From NCBI GenBank assembly GCA_020446425.1, contig JAGRES010000024.1:16014-80013 (forward strand): 64,000 bases of DNA, read 5' to 3'. The notes beneath the pieces were generated by a model. The model was not told where the DNA came from. It was given only the letters and a program-made list of their open reading frames with translations, and did no database searches. The stretch is from Sphingobium sp. (GTDB taxonomy: Bacteria; Pseudomonadota; Alphaproteobacteria; Sphingomonadales; Sphingomonadaceae). The position numbers were made by a program, and so were the translations under genes. This document shows positions 18,047 through 29,984 of this stretch, piece after piece; positions within the stretch are counted from its first letter, which is position 1, and every line of letters starts with the position of its first letter.

Positions 18047-19564
18047 ATGTCTCCGGAAAATGATGCCGCATTTGATGCTTCGGGCCGCCTGTTAGCGCAA
18101 GAGCGCAGCGGGGACAACGCGCCTGCGCTTTCGGTCAGCGAATTGTCGGCGGCATTGAAGCGCGCAGTGGAGGATCGCTTCGGCCATGTGCGGTTGCGCG
18201 GCGAGATTTCCGGTTTCAAGCGCGCCGCATCGGGGCATGTCTATCTCGCGCTCAAGGATGAGAATGCCGTGATCGACGGTGTGATGTGGAAAGGAACGGC
18301 GGGGCGGCTCGCGTTCCAGCCGCAGGATGGCATAGAGGTTATCGCCAGCGGCAAGCTCACCACCTATCCGGGGCGTAGCAAATATCAGATCGTGATAGAG
18401 CGGATGGAGCTTGCCGGCGAAGGCGCGCTGATGCAGCTGCTCGAACGGCTCAAGAAGCAGCTGGCGGGCGAGGGGCTGTTCGACCGCGAACGCAAGCAGC
18501 CCTTGCCTTATCTGCCGCGCGTTATCGGAATTGTGACTTCGCCCACTGGCGCCGTGATCCGTGACATACTCCACCGGCTGGCCGACCGCTGCCCCGCCCA
18601 TGTGCTACTCTGGCCGGTGCTGGTGCAGGGCGAAGGCGCGGCGGCACAGGTTGCAGCGGCGGTGCGCGGTTTCGATGCGATGCAGGTGGGTGGTGCGATA
18701 CCCCGGCCCGATCTGGTCATCGTTGCACGTGGCGGCGGCTCGATAGAGGATCTCTGGGCGTTCAACGAGGAAGCCGTAGTGCGCGCCGTGGCGGAATGTA
18801 CGATTCCGATCATCTCGGCGGTCGGGCACGAAACCGACACGACATTATGCGACTATGCAGCCGATGTCCGTGCGCCTACGCCCACGGCAGCGGCGGAAAT
18901 GGCGGTGCCGGTGCGCACCGAGCTGATGGCGGGATTGACCGAAATGGGCCTGCGCGCCGCCCGGGCGGCGCGCCGCGCGACTGAGCTGCGCCGTGAACGC
19001 CTGACCATGACCGCGCGGATGCTTCCCACCCCGGAAACCCTGCTCGCACCGCAGCGTCAGCGCGCCGACGATCTGGGCGAGCGGCTGGGCCGTGGGTTGC
19101 GCCAGCGGGTGACGCTGGCGTGGCGGCATTTGTCGGAGGCGGGCGGGGCATTGCGGCCTTCGCTGTTGGCGCAGCGCATATCGCGGGATCAGAGCCGGTT
19201 GCAGAGCATCCGTCTGCGTCCCGAGCTGGTGACGCAGGCCATTGCCCGCCACAGGGAGCGGCTGGAGTCGACATGGCGTCTTGCCCTTTCGCTCGATCCG
19301 CGCAGGCCGCTTGCCAAGGGCTTCGCGCTGGTAACGGCAGGCGACAAGGTGATCATGTCCGCCGGGGATGCGCGTGCGGCTGGCGCGATGCGGCTGACCT
19401 TTCAGGACGGATCTCTCGAGGTTTCTGCAACCAATGGGGTTGAGACCGCACCGGCAAAGCGGTTATCATCGCCACCAAAGCGAAAGGAGCGCCCTGTGCG
19501 TTCCGGTTTATCCGGCGTGGCGCAACAGGACCTGTTCGCCGCCGATGAAAAGAAAGATTCATGA
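18047..19564 (+). CDS. xseA: Exodeoxyribonuclease VII large subunit
   Basis: 505 residues from the ATG at 18047. An N-terminal OB-fold ([39 protein letters not shown]), then the catalytic Exonuc_VII_L domain with [36 protein letters not shown] and [17 protein letters not shown] (catalytic Asp/His cluster), and an Arg-rich helical C-terminal region. With the small subunit (not in this window) it degrades single-stranded DNA in repair. Its stop overlaps the next gene. Confidence 0.94.
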   Translation: MSPENDAAFDASGRLLAQERSGDNAPALSVSELSAALKRAVEDRFGHVRLRGEISGFKRAASGHVYLALKDENAVIDGVMWKGTAGRLAFQPQDGIEVIASGKLTTYPGRSKYQIVIERMELAGEGALMQLLERLKKQLAGEGLFDRERKQPLPYLPRVIGIVTSPTGAVIRDILHRLADRCPAHVLLWPVLVQGEGAAAQVAAAVRGFDAMQVGGAIPRPDLVIVARGGGSIEDLWAFNEEAVVRAVAECTIPIISAVGHETDTTLCDYAADVRAPTPTAAAEMAVPVRTELMAGLTEMGLRAARAARRATELRRERLTMTARMLPTPETLLAPQRQRADDLGERLGRGLRQRVTLAWRHLSEAGGALRPSLLAQRISRDQSRLQSIRLRPELVTQAIARHRERLESTWRLALSLDPRRPLAKGFALVTAGDKVIMSAGDARAAGAMRLTFQDGSLEVSATNGVETAPAKRLSSPPKRKERPVRSGLSGVAQQDLFAADEKKDS

Positions 19565-19788
19565 TGTTGATGACCGGCAAAGGCCAGCTCGCCAAACTAC
19601 ACTATATGTCATACAGCTTTCGTGTGCTCAGCCCGGGCGATTATGTGCTGTGCGCGGTTACGGGGCGGCATATTCCGCTCGATGATTTGCGCTATTGGTC
19701 GATTGCACGGCAGGAAGCCTATGCCGATGCCGATGCGTCTACCAAGGCGGAACTGGCGGCGCGCAAGGCGCAGGGGTTGCCGCTCTGA
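19561..19788 (+). CDS. DUF2093 domain protein
   Basis: 75 residues overlapping the xseA stop (ATGATG). It has the DUF2093 core: [25 protein letters not shown] and [21 protein letters not shown], cited here in parts. Small alphaproteobacterial family of unknown function, regularly found directly after xseA. Its stop (TGA) overlaps a possible CTG start of the peptidase gene. Confidence 0.88.
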   Translation: MMLMTGKGQLAKLHYMSYSFRVLSPGDYVLCAVTGRHIPLDDLRYWSIARQEAYADADASTKAELAARKAQGLPL

Positions 19789-20699
19789 CGTGTCTGCATT
19801 GGTATTATAGCCTCCCGCTTCTACTCGCCGTTGCGGCTTGCGTTGAGCCCATAGAGACGATTGCGCCCGATGCGCATGCCAGAGCTGCGGTCCCAGCAGC
19901 AGCGCTTCCGGCGGTCGAAAGGGCTGACAGGCGCACGGATTTTGCGATGGAGGGAAAAGCGCAACAGGGTGGCCGGATGCGCGGACGAGTGCCGACTGGT
20001 ACGCGGGGGCTGCTGTTCAACGGCGAGCCCGTTTCGGTGGATGAGGATGGACGCTTCTTTATCGCGTTTGATCGCGATGCCGAGAAAAGCGCAAAGCTGG
20101 AGGCGGTGTTGGACGATGGCTCGGTCGTGCTGCGTGAACTGACCGTTGCGCCGGGCGACTGGCGGCTGGAACATGTGAACGCGAATTATACCGGGCGGGC
20201 GACCAGCGAGGAGTTTCGTCGCGTGCGGGCCGGGGAGCTGAAACGCATACAGGCGGCGCGGGCCGTGAATGCGCGGTCGGATGGGTGGAAGCAGGATTTT
20301 ATCTGGCCGCTCAAAGGACGCATCACAGGCGCTTTTGGCGCTCAACGCATTTATCGCGGCAAACCGGGCAGTTATCATGGCGGCACGGATATTGCGGCAC
20401 CTTCCGGAACAGCCTTTGTCGCGCCGGCCGATGGCGTTGTGGTGCTGGCGGCAGTGCAGCCGTTTACGCTGGAAGGACGCCTGCTGATTGTCGATCATGG
20501 CATGGGGCTGAACAGCGCCTTTCTGCATTGCTCTTCACTACGCGTCAAAGAGGGAGATGTAGTACGCCAGGGGCAGGCGCTGGGGACGGTGGGCATGACC
20601 GGGCGCGCCAGCGGGCCGCACTTGCATTGGGGTATGATGTGGAAGGACGCACGTATCGACGCTGCGATTCTGGCAGGGGCTGTTCCAGAACGGCATTAA
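19785..20699 (+). CDS. M23 family metallopeptidase (LytM-type), probable lipoprotein
   Basis: About 304 residues. The C-terminal LytM domain is complete, with YHGGTDIAAPSG (first zinc His and Asp) and HLHWG (second motif), and should cleave peptidoglycan cross-links or regulate an amidase. The N-terminus is a signal peptide with lipobox AVAAC. No ATG or GTG precedes the signal peptide: the only candidates are CTG at 19785, overlapping the DUF2093 stop as CTGA, a second CTG at 19794, or a TTG at 19695 deep inside DUF2093. I chose 19785, which keeps the signal peptide at a normal length. Confidence 0.82.
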   Translation: MTCLHWYYSLPLLLAVAACVEPIETIAPDAHARAAVPAAALPAVERADRRTDFAMEGKAQQGGRMRGRVPTGTRGLLFNGEPVSVDEDGRFFIAFDRDAEKSAKLEAVLDDGSVVLRELTVAPGDWRLEHVNANYTGRATSEEFRRVRAGELKRIQAARAVNARSDGWKQDFIWPLKGRITGAFGAQRIYRGKPGSYHGGTDIAAPSGTAFVAPADGVVVLAAVQPFTLEGRLLIVDHGMGLNSAFLHCSSLRVKEGDVVRQGQALGTVGMTGRASGPHLHWGMMWKDARIDAAILAGAVPERH

Positions 20700-20971
20700 A
20701 GTCATGTCACGTGATTGCGGGACAGCATTTTGACGCGGATGACAGTTTTGTGTCTTTTCTGCAACAATGCTGGGTAAATATACATATTAATGAGTTATGA
20801 ACGCTTTACAGCCGTCAAAATAGCGCGGCAAATAGCCCCAGCAATGTCGAGAATCCTGCTGTCGGGCATTTAGCCTGCCGAAAATGGCGGGCGGTGCAAA
20901 TAGGGCTCTCAACATTCTGAACACATAAGAGGCGGGACGATCCTGCCTCCTCCAGAGCAAGGGACTGGAAC
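20700..20971 (+). promoter_or_regulatory. Leader region of the TonB-dependent receptor gene
   Basis: 272 bp with no gene. A stem AGGCGGGA / TCCTGCCT (one G-T pair, 3-nt loop, 20930-20948) ends 23 bp before the receptor start, so it would lie in the 5' leader. The middle is AT-richer (CATATTAATGAG), a probable promoter area. No Fur-like or known riboswitch motif recognised. Confidence 0.35.
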
Positions 20972-23900
20972 GTGAAAAAACTTGATATTGCAGCTCAGCT
21001 GCGTTGTGGAGTCGCGCCCGTTATTCTCGCGGCGGCTCTTATCTCTCCGTCTATCGCAATGGCACAAGATGAGCCTCAAGAGGCCCAGGAAGCCGGTTTC
21101 GGCGAGAATGTTATCGTCGTTACGGGGTCGCGCATTGTTAGCGCTGCCGCTGAAACGACGGCCCCGGTCCAGGTGGTCAACGAAGCCGCCATTGCCGAAT
21201 CGGGCGTGACCAATATTCAGGCACTGCTGCTCAAGAACCCGACCTTTGGTACGCCAACGATCTCGCGTACGAACTCTTCGTTCAATTCGGCTACTTCGGG
21301 TATCGCAGTTGTCGATCTTCGCAATCTTGGCACTGAACGCACGCTTGTTCTCGTTAATGGCCGGCGGTTCGTTGCCGGTATCCCCGGCGAGAACGCGGTT
21401 GACCTCAACTCCATTCCGACTGCTTTGATCGAGCGGGTCGAAGTGCTGACCTCTGGTGCCGGTTCGGCCATTTACGGTTCTGACGCCGTGGCTGGTACGG
21501 TGAACTTCATCCTGAAAAAGGATTTCGAGGGCATCGAAGCCAATGCGCTTACCGGCATTACTGAAGCGGGTGACGATTTCCGGTATCAGGCTGACCTGAC
21601 AATTGGTGGTAACTTCGCCGACGGTCGCGGCAACGCCACAGTCTATTTTGGCTACACCAATGAAGAAGGTGCATATAAGCGCAAGCGCAAAACCGAGCAG
21701 GGAAGCGCAGCGCTAGACAGCATCAGCCTTGGTCTATTGAGTGGCCTGGACGGTGACCTGTTCAAGAAATTCGAGCCCTTCTATTCGTCCTACTCGCCGC
21801 AAGGCACATATTTCACCGATAATTTTGCTTGGACCTATGACCAGAACGGCAGGGGCGCTCTGCGTCCGTGCGTCGCCACCAATGGCGGTACGGCTCCTGC
21901 AACTTGCGGTGCATTTGCCGGTCAGGCCATTGGCCCGGACGGTTTCAATCGTAGCGCTTATCGCCTTACCGTTACGCCGGTTGAACGTTTCCTGATCAAT
22001 GCGAACGCGCATTATGAAATTTCGGACAGCATCACTGCCTTTGTCGAAGCGAGTTTTGCTTCGCATAACTCGGTTTCGAACATCGAGCCTTTTGCTTCGG
22101 CAACCGACGACGTTTATCAGGACGGTGCCTATCCGATCGAGACGCTCGATCCGAACACGAATATGATTGTCGTCAATCCCTATGTTCCAGCCGCTATCTA
22201 TAATGATGCGAGCGACACTAATGGTGATGGATTGCGTGATATCTTTATCACCAAGCGCCTCGTTGATTTCGGGCCGCGCAGCAGCGAGGCGCGTCGCGAA
22301 ACCTTCCGCATTGTTGCCGGCCTGGAAGGCGAATTTACCAAGGGTTGGAACTACGAAACCTATTTCAACTATGGCCAGACGGTTACCGCACAGCTCGGCA
22401 CAGGTCAGTATAATGTGCTGAACTATCGCGAAGCCGCCAAAATCATTCCCGATGGCAATGGCGGCTACATGTGCGCCGATCCCAATGCCGTGGCGGAAGG
22501 CTGCGTTCCGGCGAATGTGTTTGGTTTGAACTCCCTCTCGCCCGAGGCGATCAACTATCTTGCTGCACCGTCCAGCTTCAATGCGACGGTCAAGCAGACG
22601 GTTATCGGCGCGAACGTCAGCGGCGAGCTGTTCTCGATTACGCCTTCCGCTCCTGTGGCGGTTGTCGTTGGCACCGAATATCGTCGAGAATCTTCGACTG
22701 AACGGTGGGATCCTTTGCAGACGCTGGGCCTCAACGCGAGCAACGCCTTCCCGCCGACCTCGGGTAAGTTCGATCTCTATGAGTTCTACGGCGAAGCGCT
22801 CGTTCCGATCATCCGCGAATCAATCGTTCACGATTTCACGGTTCGCGGTGCGGTGCGTTATTCCGATTACTCGACCATCGGCAGCACGTTCAGTTGGAAC
22901 GCTGGTGCTGAATTTGCACCGATCGAAGATATCCGGTTCCGGGCGATGTACGCTGTTACCGTCAGGGCACCGAACATCGCGGAGCTGTATGACGGTCTCA
23001 ACCAGACCTTCCCGACCGTTCAGGATCCGTGCGAAGGCGTAACCAATGACGGCAGCGCACTCGCGACCAATTGTATGGCTTTCGCTGGCGTTACGGCAAA
23101 CATGGCGGCCAATGGGGGCGTGTTCACGCTTACGCAGGCAGACCGTCAGGGCGTCACTGGCTTCGAAGGTGGTAACCCCAACCTCCAAGAGGAAAAGGGC
23201 AAGACCTTCACCGTGGGTGTGACGATCAATCCGAAGTCGATTGATGCGCTGCGGAACCTCTCCTTGTCGATCGACTATTTCAATATCGACATCGAGGACG
23301 CCATCGTCTCGACGCCGCGCCAGTATATTCTGGATCAGTGCTTCCAGCAGGGCGCGCCGGCTTTCTGCCAGTTCATCGTTCGTCGCCCGGTTGCATCGGG
23401 ACCGAACAATGCTGGTTCCCTGGATGAGGTCAACACCGGTCCTTCCAACTCTGGTGGCTGGAAGACCAAAGGTATCGACGTTGTACTCAACTATGCTCAT
23501 GCCTTCGATGTTGGTTCGACACGCCTGAACAGCACCTTCAGCTTCTCGTACACGCATCTGATGAAGAGCTATCAGGTTCCACTGCCGGGTTCGGCAAAGG
23601 ACCGTTTCGATGGGGAAGTCGGTTCGTCAGTCGACCGTTTCACTACCAATTTCGGTATCGGTACGGATGACTTCAAACTGGCGTTCAGTGGCACCTATGT
23701 CGGCGAAGCGTATCTGGACGACCAGTTCACGGGTGTCCTTGCCGGTGAGAATAAGGACTACCGGATCCATCCGGAGTTCTATCTCGATACGCAGGCCCGG
23801 TTCTACATTGGCGATACGATGGAAATGTTCCTTGGTGTCGACAACGTGTTCAACAACAAGCCTGTCTACACCGCAAGCATTCCGGGTGCTTCGGATACCG

Positions 23901-23974
23901 GCCAGGATGCGTTTGGCGGTACATATGATCCGCTGGGCCGCCGCTACTACATGGGTGCGAAGCTGCGCTTCTAA
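20972..23974 (+). CDS. TonB-dependent receptor
   Basis: 1000 residues from a GTG. Signal peptide (residues about 1-31, ending SIAMA-Q). The plug domain begins NVIVVTGSRI and continues with VQVVNEAAIAESGVTNIQALL and RTLVLVNGRRFV; the beta-barrel ends in a terminal Phe (YYMGAKLRF), the outer-membrane insertion signal. The sequence is of the large sphingomonad type often used for oligosaccharides, peptides or siderophores; no substrate gene lies beside it. Codon use is slightly less GC-rich than its neighbours. A strong terminator follows. Confidence 0.95.
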   Translation: MKKLDIAAQLRCGVAPVILAAALISPSIAMAQDEPQEAQEAGFGENVIVVTGSRIVSAAAETTAPVQVVNEAAIAESGVTNIQALLLKNPTFGTPTISRTNSSFNSATSGIAVVDLRNLGTERTLVLVNGRRFVAGIPGENAVDLNSIPTALIERVEVLTSGAGSAIYGSDAVAGTVNFILKKDFEGIEANALTGITEAGDDFRYQADLTIGGNFADGRGNATVYFGYTNEEGAYKRKRKTEQGSAALDSISLGLLSGLDGDLFKKFEPFYSSYSPQGTYFTDNFAWTYDQNGRGALRPCVATNGGTAPATCGAFAGQAIGPDGFNRSAYRLTVTPVERFLINANAHYEISDSITAFVEASFASHNSVSNIEPFASATDDVYQDGAYPIETLDPNTNMIVVNPYVPAAIYNDASDTNGDGLRDIFITKRLVDFGPRSSEARRETFRIVAGLEGEFTKGWNYETYFNYGQTVTAQLGTGQYNVLNYREAAKIIPDGNGGYMCADPNAVAEGCVPANVFGLNSLSPEAINYLAAPSSFNATVKQTVIGANVSGELFSITPSAPVAVVVGTEYRRESSTERWDPLQTLGLNASNAFPPTSGKFDLYEFYGEALVPIIRESIVHDFTVRGAVRYSDYSTIGSTFSWNAGAEFAPIEDIRFRAMYAVTVRAPNIAELYDGLNQTFPTVQDPCEGVTNDGSALATNCMAFAGVTANMAANGGVFTLTQADRQGVTGFEGGNPNLQEEKGKTFTVGVTINPKSIDALRNLSLSIDYFNIDIEDAIVSTPRQYILDQCFQQGAPAFCQFIVRRPVASGPNNAGSLDEVNTGPSNSGGWKTKGIDVVLNYAHAFDVGSTRLNSTFSFSYTHLMKSYQVPLPGSAKDRFDGEVGSSVDRFTTNFGIGTDDFKLAFSGTYVGEAYLDDQFTGVLAGENKDYRIHPEFYLDTQARFYIGDTMEMFLGVDNVFNNKPVYTASIPGASDTGQDAFGGTYDPLGRRYYMGAKLRF

Positions 23975-23993
23975 GCATCTTCACCTAAGAGAG

Positions 23994-24023
23994 AAGGGCA
24001 GGCTGTACAGCCTGCCCTTTTTT
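23994..24023 (+). terminator. Rho-independent terminator of the TonB receptor gene
   Basis: Perfect palindrome GGGCAGGCTG-TA-CAGCCTGCCC (23996-24017), extended by an AA/TT pair and followed by a run of T residues. It lies about 20 bp after the receptor stop codon. Confidence 0.9.
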
Positions 24024-24059
24024 ATGTGCTTTGTTTTTTGAGCCGCCTCGGCCCTCAAA

Positions 24060-24614
24060 TCATTGTACGACGCGCTTCACACGGACAGCGCGCTGGCCAT
24101 CGACATTCGCCATAAAGCTCCCCATCGCGGCGCGGCGGATGCGGATTTTGCTTTTCCCGGATCTCGGCGGGATATTCAGGCGGACATTGTCGGTCTGGAC
24201 CCACTGCGCTCCGTTATCGAGCTCAAACGCCCATTGCCCTCTGCCAACCTGTTGGACGGAAACAATCACTGCTTCTATTTCGTTTACCGCTTCATCACTA
24301 TCATCATTGCCCCCGAAAATTTTCACCGCAGGTAGCGTGAGGCCAAACAAGCCTTTGCGGGTTTCCCGCACCTGCTCTTTATCCACGACGAGAAGATTAC
24401 GCTCCTTTTGCGCCGTATCGAGTGCCGCAACCCTATCATCGTAGCAGGCGAGGCGCTCCTGATCATTTTCAATGGAGCGGCATTGCACGACATCGGAAAA
24501 TATCTGTGGTGGCCCTTGCTCGACCGGCGTGTCCTTTGCGTGCAAAGGCGATGATAGGAGAACCGACGATGCAATGAATATCATCGTGCAATGATAAGAA
24601 TGTCTGAGCTGCAT
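24060..24614 (-). CDS. Secreted hypothetical protein with a CRxI-ERLACYD motif
   Basis: 184 residues. Signal peptide with predicted cleavage after LHA (about residue 26). The mature part starts with CRSIENDQERLACYDDRVAAL, a Cys pair pattern seen in many small periplasmic proteins of proteobacteria, then a basic C-terminal beta-rich part (GRGQWAFELDNGAQWVQTD, KIRIRRAAMGSF). The two Cys residues could form a disulphide. Role unknown. It converges with the TonB receptor gene and lies downstream of clpB on the same strand. Confidence 0.75.
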   Translation of the reverse strand: MQLRHSYHCTMIFIASSVLLSSPLHAKDTPVEQGPPQIFSDVVQCRSIENDQERLACYDDRVAALDTAQKERNLLVVDKEQVRETRKGLFGLTLPAVKIFGGNDDSDEAVNEIEAVIVSVQQVGRGQWAFELDNGAQWVQTDNVRLNIPPRSGKSKIRIRRAAMGSFMANVDGQRAVRVKRVVQ

Positions 24615-24654
24615 GAATCACCTATGAGACAGTGAATATAGTCAGGCAGCGTAG

Positions 24655-24698
24655 AGCATAGGGGTGCCATGGTCACGTCGATATAGCACCCCTATGCT
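24655..24698. terminator. Long hairpin after clpB
   Basis: AGCATAGGGGTGC / GCACCCCTATGCT, perfect 13-bp arms with an 18-nt loop, 14 bp after the clpB stop. There is no T-run, so it may stabilise the mRNA 3' end or stop transcription with Rho rather than act as a simple intrinsic terminator. Confidence 0.55.
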
Positions 24699-24711
24699 GT
24701 GCTGAAAGCGA

Positions 24712-27291
<2,580 letters not shown>

Positions 27292-27373
27292 AAGTCTCTA
27301 CCCCTATCCTTTCAGAACAAAGGTAATGTTGTATTTTTGCCACACAAGGGCATGGATCAAATATGGGAGAAAT

Positions 27374-27763
27374 TTATCGTGCAAACCCATGCATACGCCG
27401 CGCCCACTGATACCCGATCACACCGCCCTTGACCGGCTGGATCATCGACAAAGCCAATGTGAGAGCCATGGCAGGCCAGATGATGCTCTGCCATCCCAAG
27501 GGTATGTCGAACAGATAGTTCACTTCGATCATCGTTGGTATAAGGATATGACCGAGCAGCAGAATGACGATGTAGGAGGGAAAATCGTCGGCCTGATGAC
27601 CGTCCAGCGCTTCGCCGCATTGGGGGCAGGACGTGGCAGGTTTCAGAAAACGTGGAAACAACCGGCCCTCGCCGCAGGCCGGACATTGCCCCTTGAGGCC
27701 ACGCCACACGGCATCGCGCGCGGAGCGGGTGGCCTGATGGCTGCTATCGTCATTCTGGATCAC
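27374..27763 (-). CDS. DUF983 family zinc-ribbon membrane protein
   Basis: 129 residues. N-terminal zinc ribbon with two CxxC knuckles (CPACGEGRLF and CPQCGEAL), then two transmembrane helices (about residues 60-85 and 90-110). DUF983 is widespread in alphaproteobacteria, often near cytochrome oxidase or division genes; function unknown. It starts 110 bp upstream of clpB on the same strand but has its own start region. Confidence 0.9.
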   Translation of the reverse strand: MIQNDDSSHQATRSARDAVWRGLKGQCPACGEGRLFPRFLKPATSCPQCGEALDGHQADDFPSYIVILLLGHILIPTMIEVNYLFDIPLGWQSIIWPAMALTLALSMIQPVKGGVIGYQWARRMHGFAR

Positions 27764-27960
27764 GCTTGTCCCCTATCGCTGGACAAGGTGGATCGCAATA
27801 CGAACCCGCATGTTTCGCGGGGAATTACGGCATGGCATGTTGCTATTGGCCATCATTGTGTGAAAGATGGTGCGTGTGAGAGAATGATGATCACGGGTTC
27901 GGGCGGTGCATGGTGGGCAAAGATCGGACTGGCAGGATGCCAGACAGACAGGATGAATGT

Positions 27961-28587
27961 GTGACGCCCGCTGAAGACGCCTGTGTTGACCTGATCGAGA
28001 CCATTGCCTTCAACCCGATGGAGGGAATGCCGCTGCTTGAATTCCATCTGGCGCGGCTGACCGATAGTGCCGCCCAACTGGGGTTTTCCTTCAACCGCCA
28101 CAGCGCGCGCAACGAATTGCAGGCGGCGACATTCCGCCTGCGCGAACATGCGCGGGTGCGTATGCTGGTGTCGCGCGGCGGCGCGATGGCCATAGAGGTG
28201 CGTGAACATCGCACATGGCCGCAACCCATCATGCAGCTGAGAGCGGTACGGCGGCCGGTGAGGGCGGACGATTGGCGTCTGCACCACAAGACCACGGATC
28301 GCAGCATCTATCGCGAGGCATTGTCCAGCGGCGGCACCTATGAGGTGATGATGCTGGACGAGGATGGCTTTGTCACCGAGGGCTGCTTCTCGAATATTTT
28401 CGTGGAGCGGGGCGACAAGCTGGTAACGCCGCCGCTTTCCCGTGGCGTGCTGCCCGGCGTATTGCGCGCGAGCTTGCTGGCCTGCGGCGAAGCGATTGAA
28501 GGTGACCTCAAGCCCTTCGATATGGAGCGCGGATTTTTCATCGGCAATGCGGCGCGCGGTATGGTGGCGGCGCAATTGATCGTTTAA
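27961..28587 (+). CDS. Class IV aminotransferase family protein (PabC-like)
   Basis: 208 residues from the GTG at 27961, which has an AGGA 7 nt upstream; an ATG at 27937 is possible. Fold-type IV PLP enzyme: catalytic Lys in HHKTTDRSIYREA, cofactor loop EGCFSNIFVERG, and RGVLPGVLRASLL. The sequence is nearest to 4-amino-4-deoxychorismate lyase, which makes p-aminobenzoate for folate. No pabA or pabB is adjacent, so a D-amino-acid or branched-chain transaminase activity cannot be excluded. Confidence 0.85.
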   Translation: MTPAEDACVDLIETIAFNPMEGMPLLEFHLARLTDSAAQLGFSFNRHSARNELQAATFRLREHARVRMLVSRGGAMAIEVREHRTWPQPIMQLRAVRRPVRADDWRLHHKTTDRSIYREALSSGGTYEVMMLDEDGFVTEGCFSNIFVERGDKLVTPPLSRGVLPGVLRASLLACGEAIEGDLKPFDMERGFFIGNAARGMVAAQLIV

Positions 28588-28689
28588 TTCTTCACCAAGA
28601 AACTTTGCCTGCTGCCGGTTGCCCTGCGTGGGGGGCTGCGCTAAAGGCGGCGGTATATCTCCACTGAATAAGTCAGGAAAGCCATTCCC

Positions 28690-29892
28690 ATGACCCAGAC
28701 TTCCGCTGCCTTGGGCCGTATCCAGCCGTCCGCCACCCTCGCTATGAGCGCGCGGGTGACCCAGCTGAAACGGGAAGGCGTGGACGTTATTGGCCTGTCG
28801 GCTGGTGAGCCGGACTTCGATACGCCAGACTTCATCAAGGACGCCGCCATCGAGGCGATCCGCGCGGGCCAGACCAAATATACCGACGTTGACGGTACGG
28901 CTGAGGCCAAGGAAGCGGTGATCCACAAGTTCAAGCGCGATAATGGCCTGGATTATGCGCGCAGCCAGATCAGCATCAATGCGGGCGGCAAGCACACGCT
29001 GTTCAACGCGCTGGTGGCGAGCGTCGATGTGGGCGATGAGGTCATCATCCCCGCGCCCTATTGGGTGAGCTATCCCGATATCGTGAATTTCGCGGGTGGT
29101 ACGTCGGTGATCATCGAGGGGCCTGCGGCGCAAGGCTACAAGATCACAGCGGAGCAGCTCGATGCGGCGATCACGCCACGCACCAAATGGGTGATGCTCA
29201 ATTCGCCGTCCAACCCGTCCGGCGCGGCCTATAGCGCTGCGGAGCTCAAAGCACTGGGCGAAGTGCTGCTCAAGCATCCGCATGTGCTGGTGATGACGGA
29301 CGATATGTATGAGCATATCTGGTACGCGCCGACACCGTTTGCGACCATCGCGCAAGTGTGCCCCGACCTGTATGATCGCACGCTGACGGTCAATGGCTGT
29401 TCCAAAGCGTTCGCGATGACGGGATGGCGCATCGGCTTTGCGGGCGGTCCGGAATGGATCATCAAGGCGATGGGCAAGCTGCAGTCGCAATCCACATCGA
29501 ACCCCTGTTCGGTCAGCCAGGCGGCGGCGGTTGCCGCGCTGACGGGCGATCAGGATTTCCTGGAGGAGCGCAATGCGGCTTTCAAGAAGCGCCGCGACAT
29601 GGTGGTGGCCATGCTCAACGACGCGCCCGGCCTCGATTGCCCGGTGCCCGAAGGCGCGTTCTATGTTTACCCCGACGCCAGCGGCCTGATGGGCAAGACA
29701 ACGCCCAAGGGGCAGAAGATCACGACGGACGAAGAACTGATCGGCTATTTTCTCGACGATGCGCGCGTCGCCGCCGTGCATGGCGGGGCGTTCGGCTTGT
29801 CGCCTGCCTTCCGTATCAGCTATGCGACTTCGGAAGAGGTGCTCAAAAAGGCCTGCACGCGCATACAGGAAGCCTGCGCAGCGCTCAAATAA
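28690..29892 (+). CDS. PLP-dependent aminotransferase (aspartate aminotransferase type)
   Basis: 400 residues, class I/II fold, subgroup I-gamma as in rhizobial AatA. Signatures: GLSAGEPDFDTPDFIKDAA, NAGGKHTLFNAL, NSPSNPSGAAYS, MTDDMYEHI, and the catalytic lysine in NGCSKAFAMTGWRIGF. The C-terminal substrate Arg is in FRISYATS. Expected to exchange aspartate and glutamate amino groups; prephenate activity is also known in this subgroup. Monocistronic by spacing (100 bp from the PabC-like gene). Confidence 0.93.
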   Translation: MTQTSAALGRIQPSATLAMSARVTQLKREGVDVIGLSAGEPDFDTPDFIKDAAIEAIRAGQTKYTDVDGTAEAKEAVIHKFKRDNGLDYARSQISINAGGKHTLFNALVASVDVGDEVIIPAPYWVSYPDIVNFAGGTSVIIEGPAAQGYKITAEQLDAAITPRTKWVMLNSPSNPSGAAYSAAELKALGEVLLKHPHVLVMTDDMYEHIWYAPTPFATIAQVCPDLYDRTLTVNGCSKAFAMTGWRIGFAGGPEWIIKAMGKLQSQSTSNPCSVSQAAAVAALTGDQDFLEERNAAFKKRRDMVVAMLNDAPGLDCPVPEGAFYVYPDASGLMGKTTPKGQKITTDEELIGYFLDDARVAAVHGGAFGLSPAFRISYATSEEVLKKACTRIQEACAALK

Positions 29893-29984
29893 CACGCTTT
29901 ACCGGATCGTTCATCGGCGGCTCAGACGTATCGTTCATTATCTCTGTAACCTTTGGCCGCGTGCCAGCGAACAGGTGAAGGAGC

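Noticed and set aside
27292-27373. Heat-shock (sigma-32) promoter for clpB
   Set aside because: A CTTG-like -35 is present, but no matching -10 at the right distance, so I did not call it.
27853-29895. 680-codon minus-strand open frame over the two aminotransferase genes
   Set aside because: It is antisense to two well-identified genes, rich in His, Arg and Gln as antisense frames of high-GC genes are, and has no domain.
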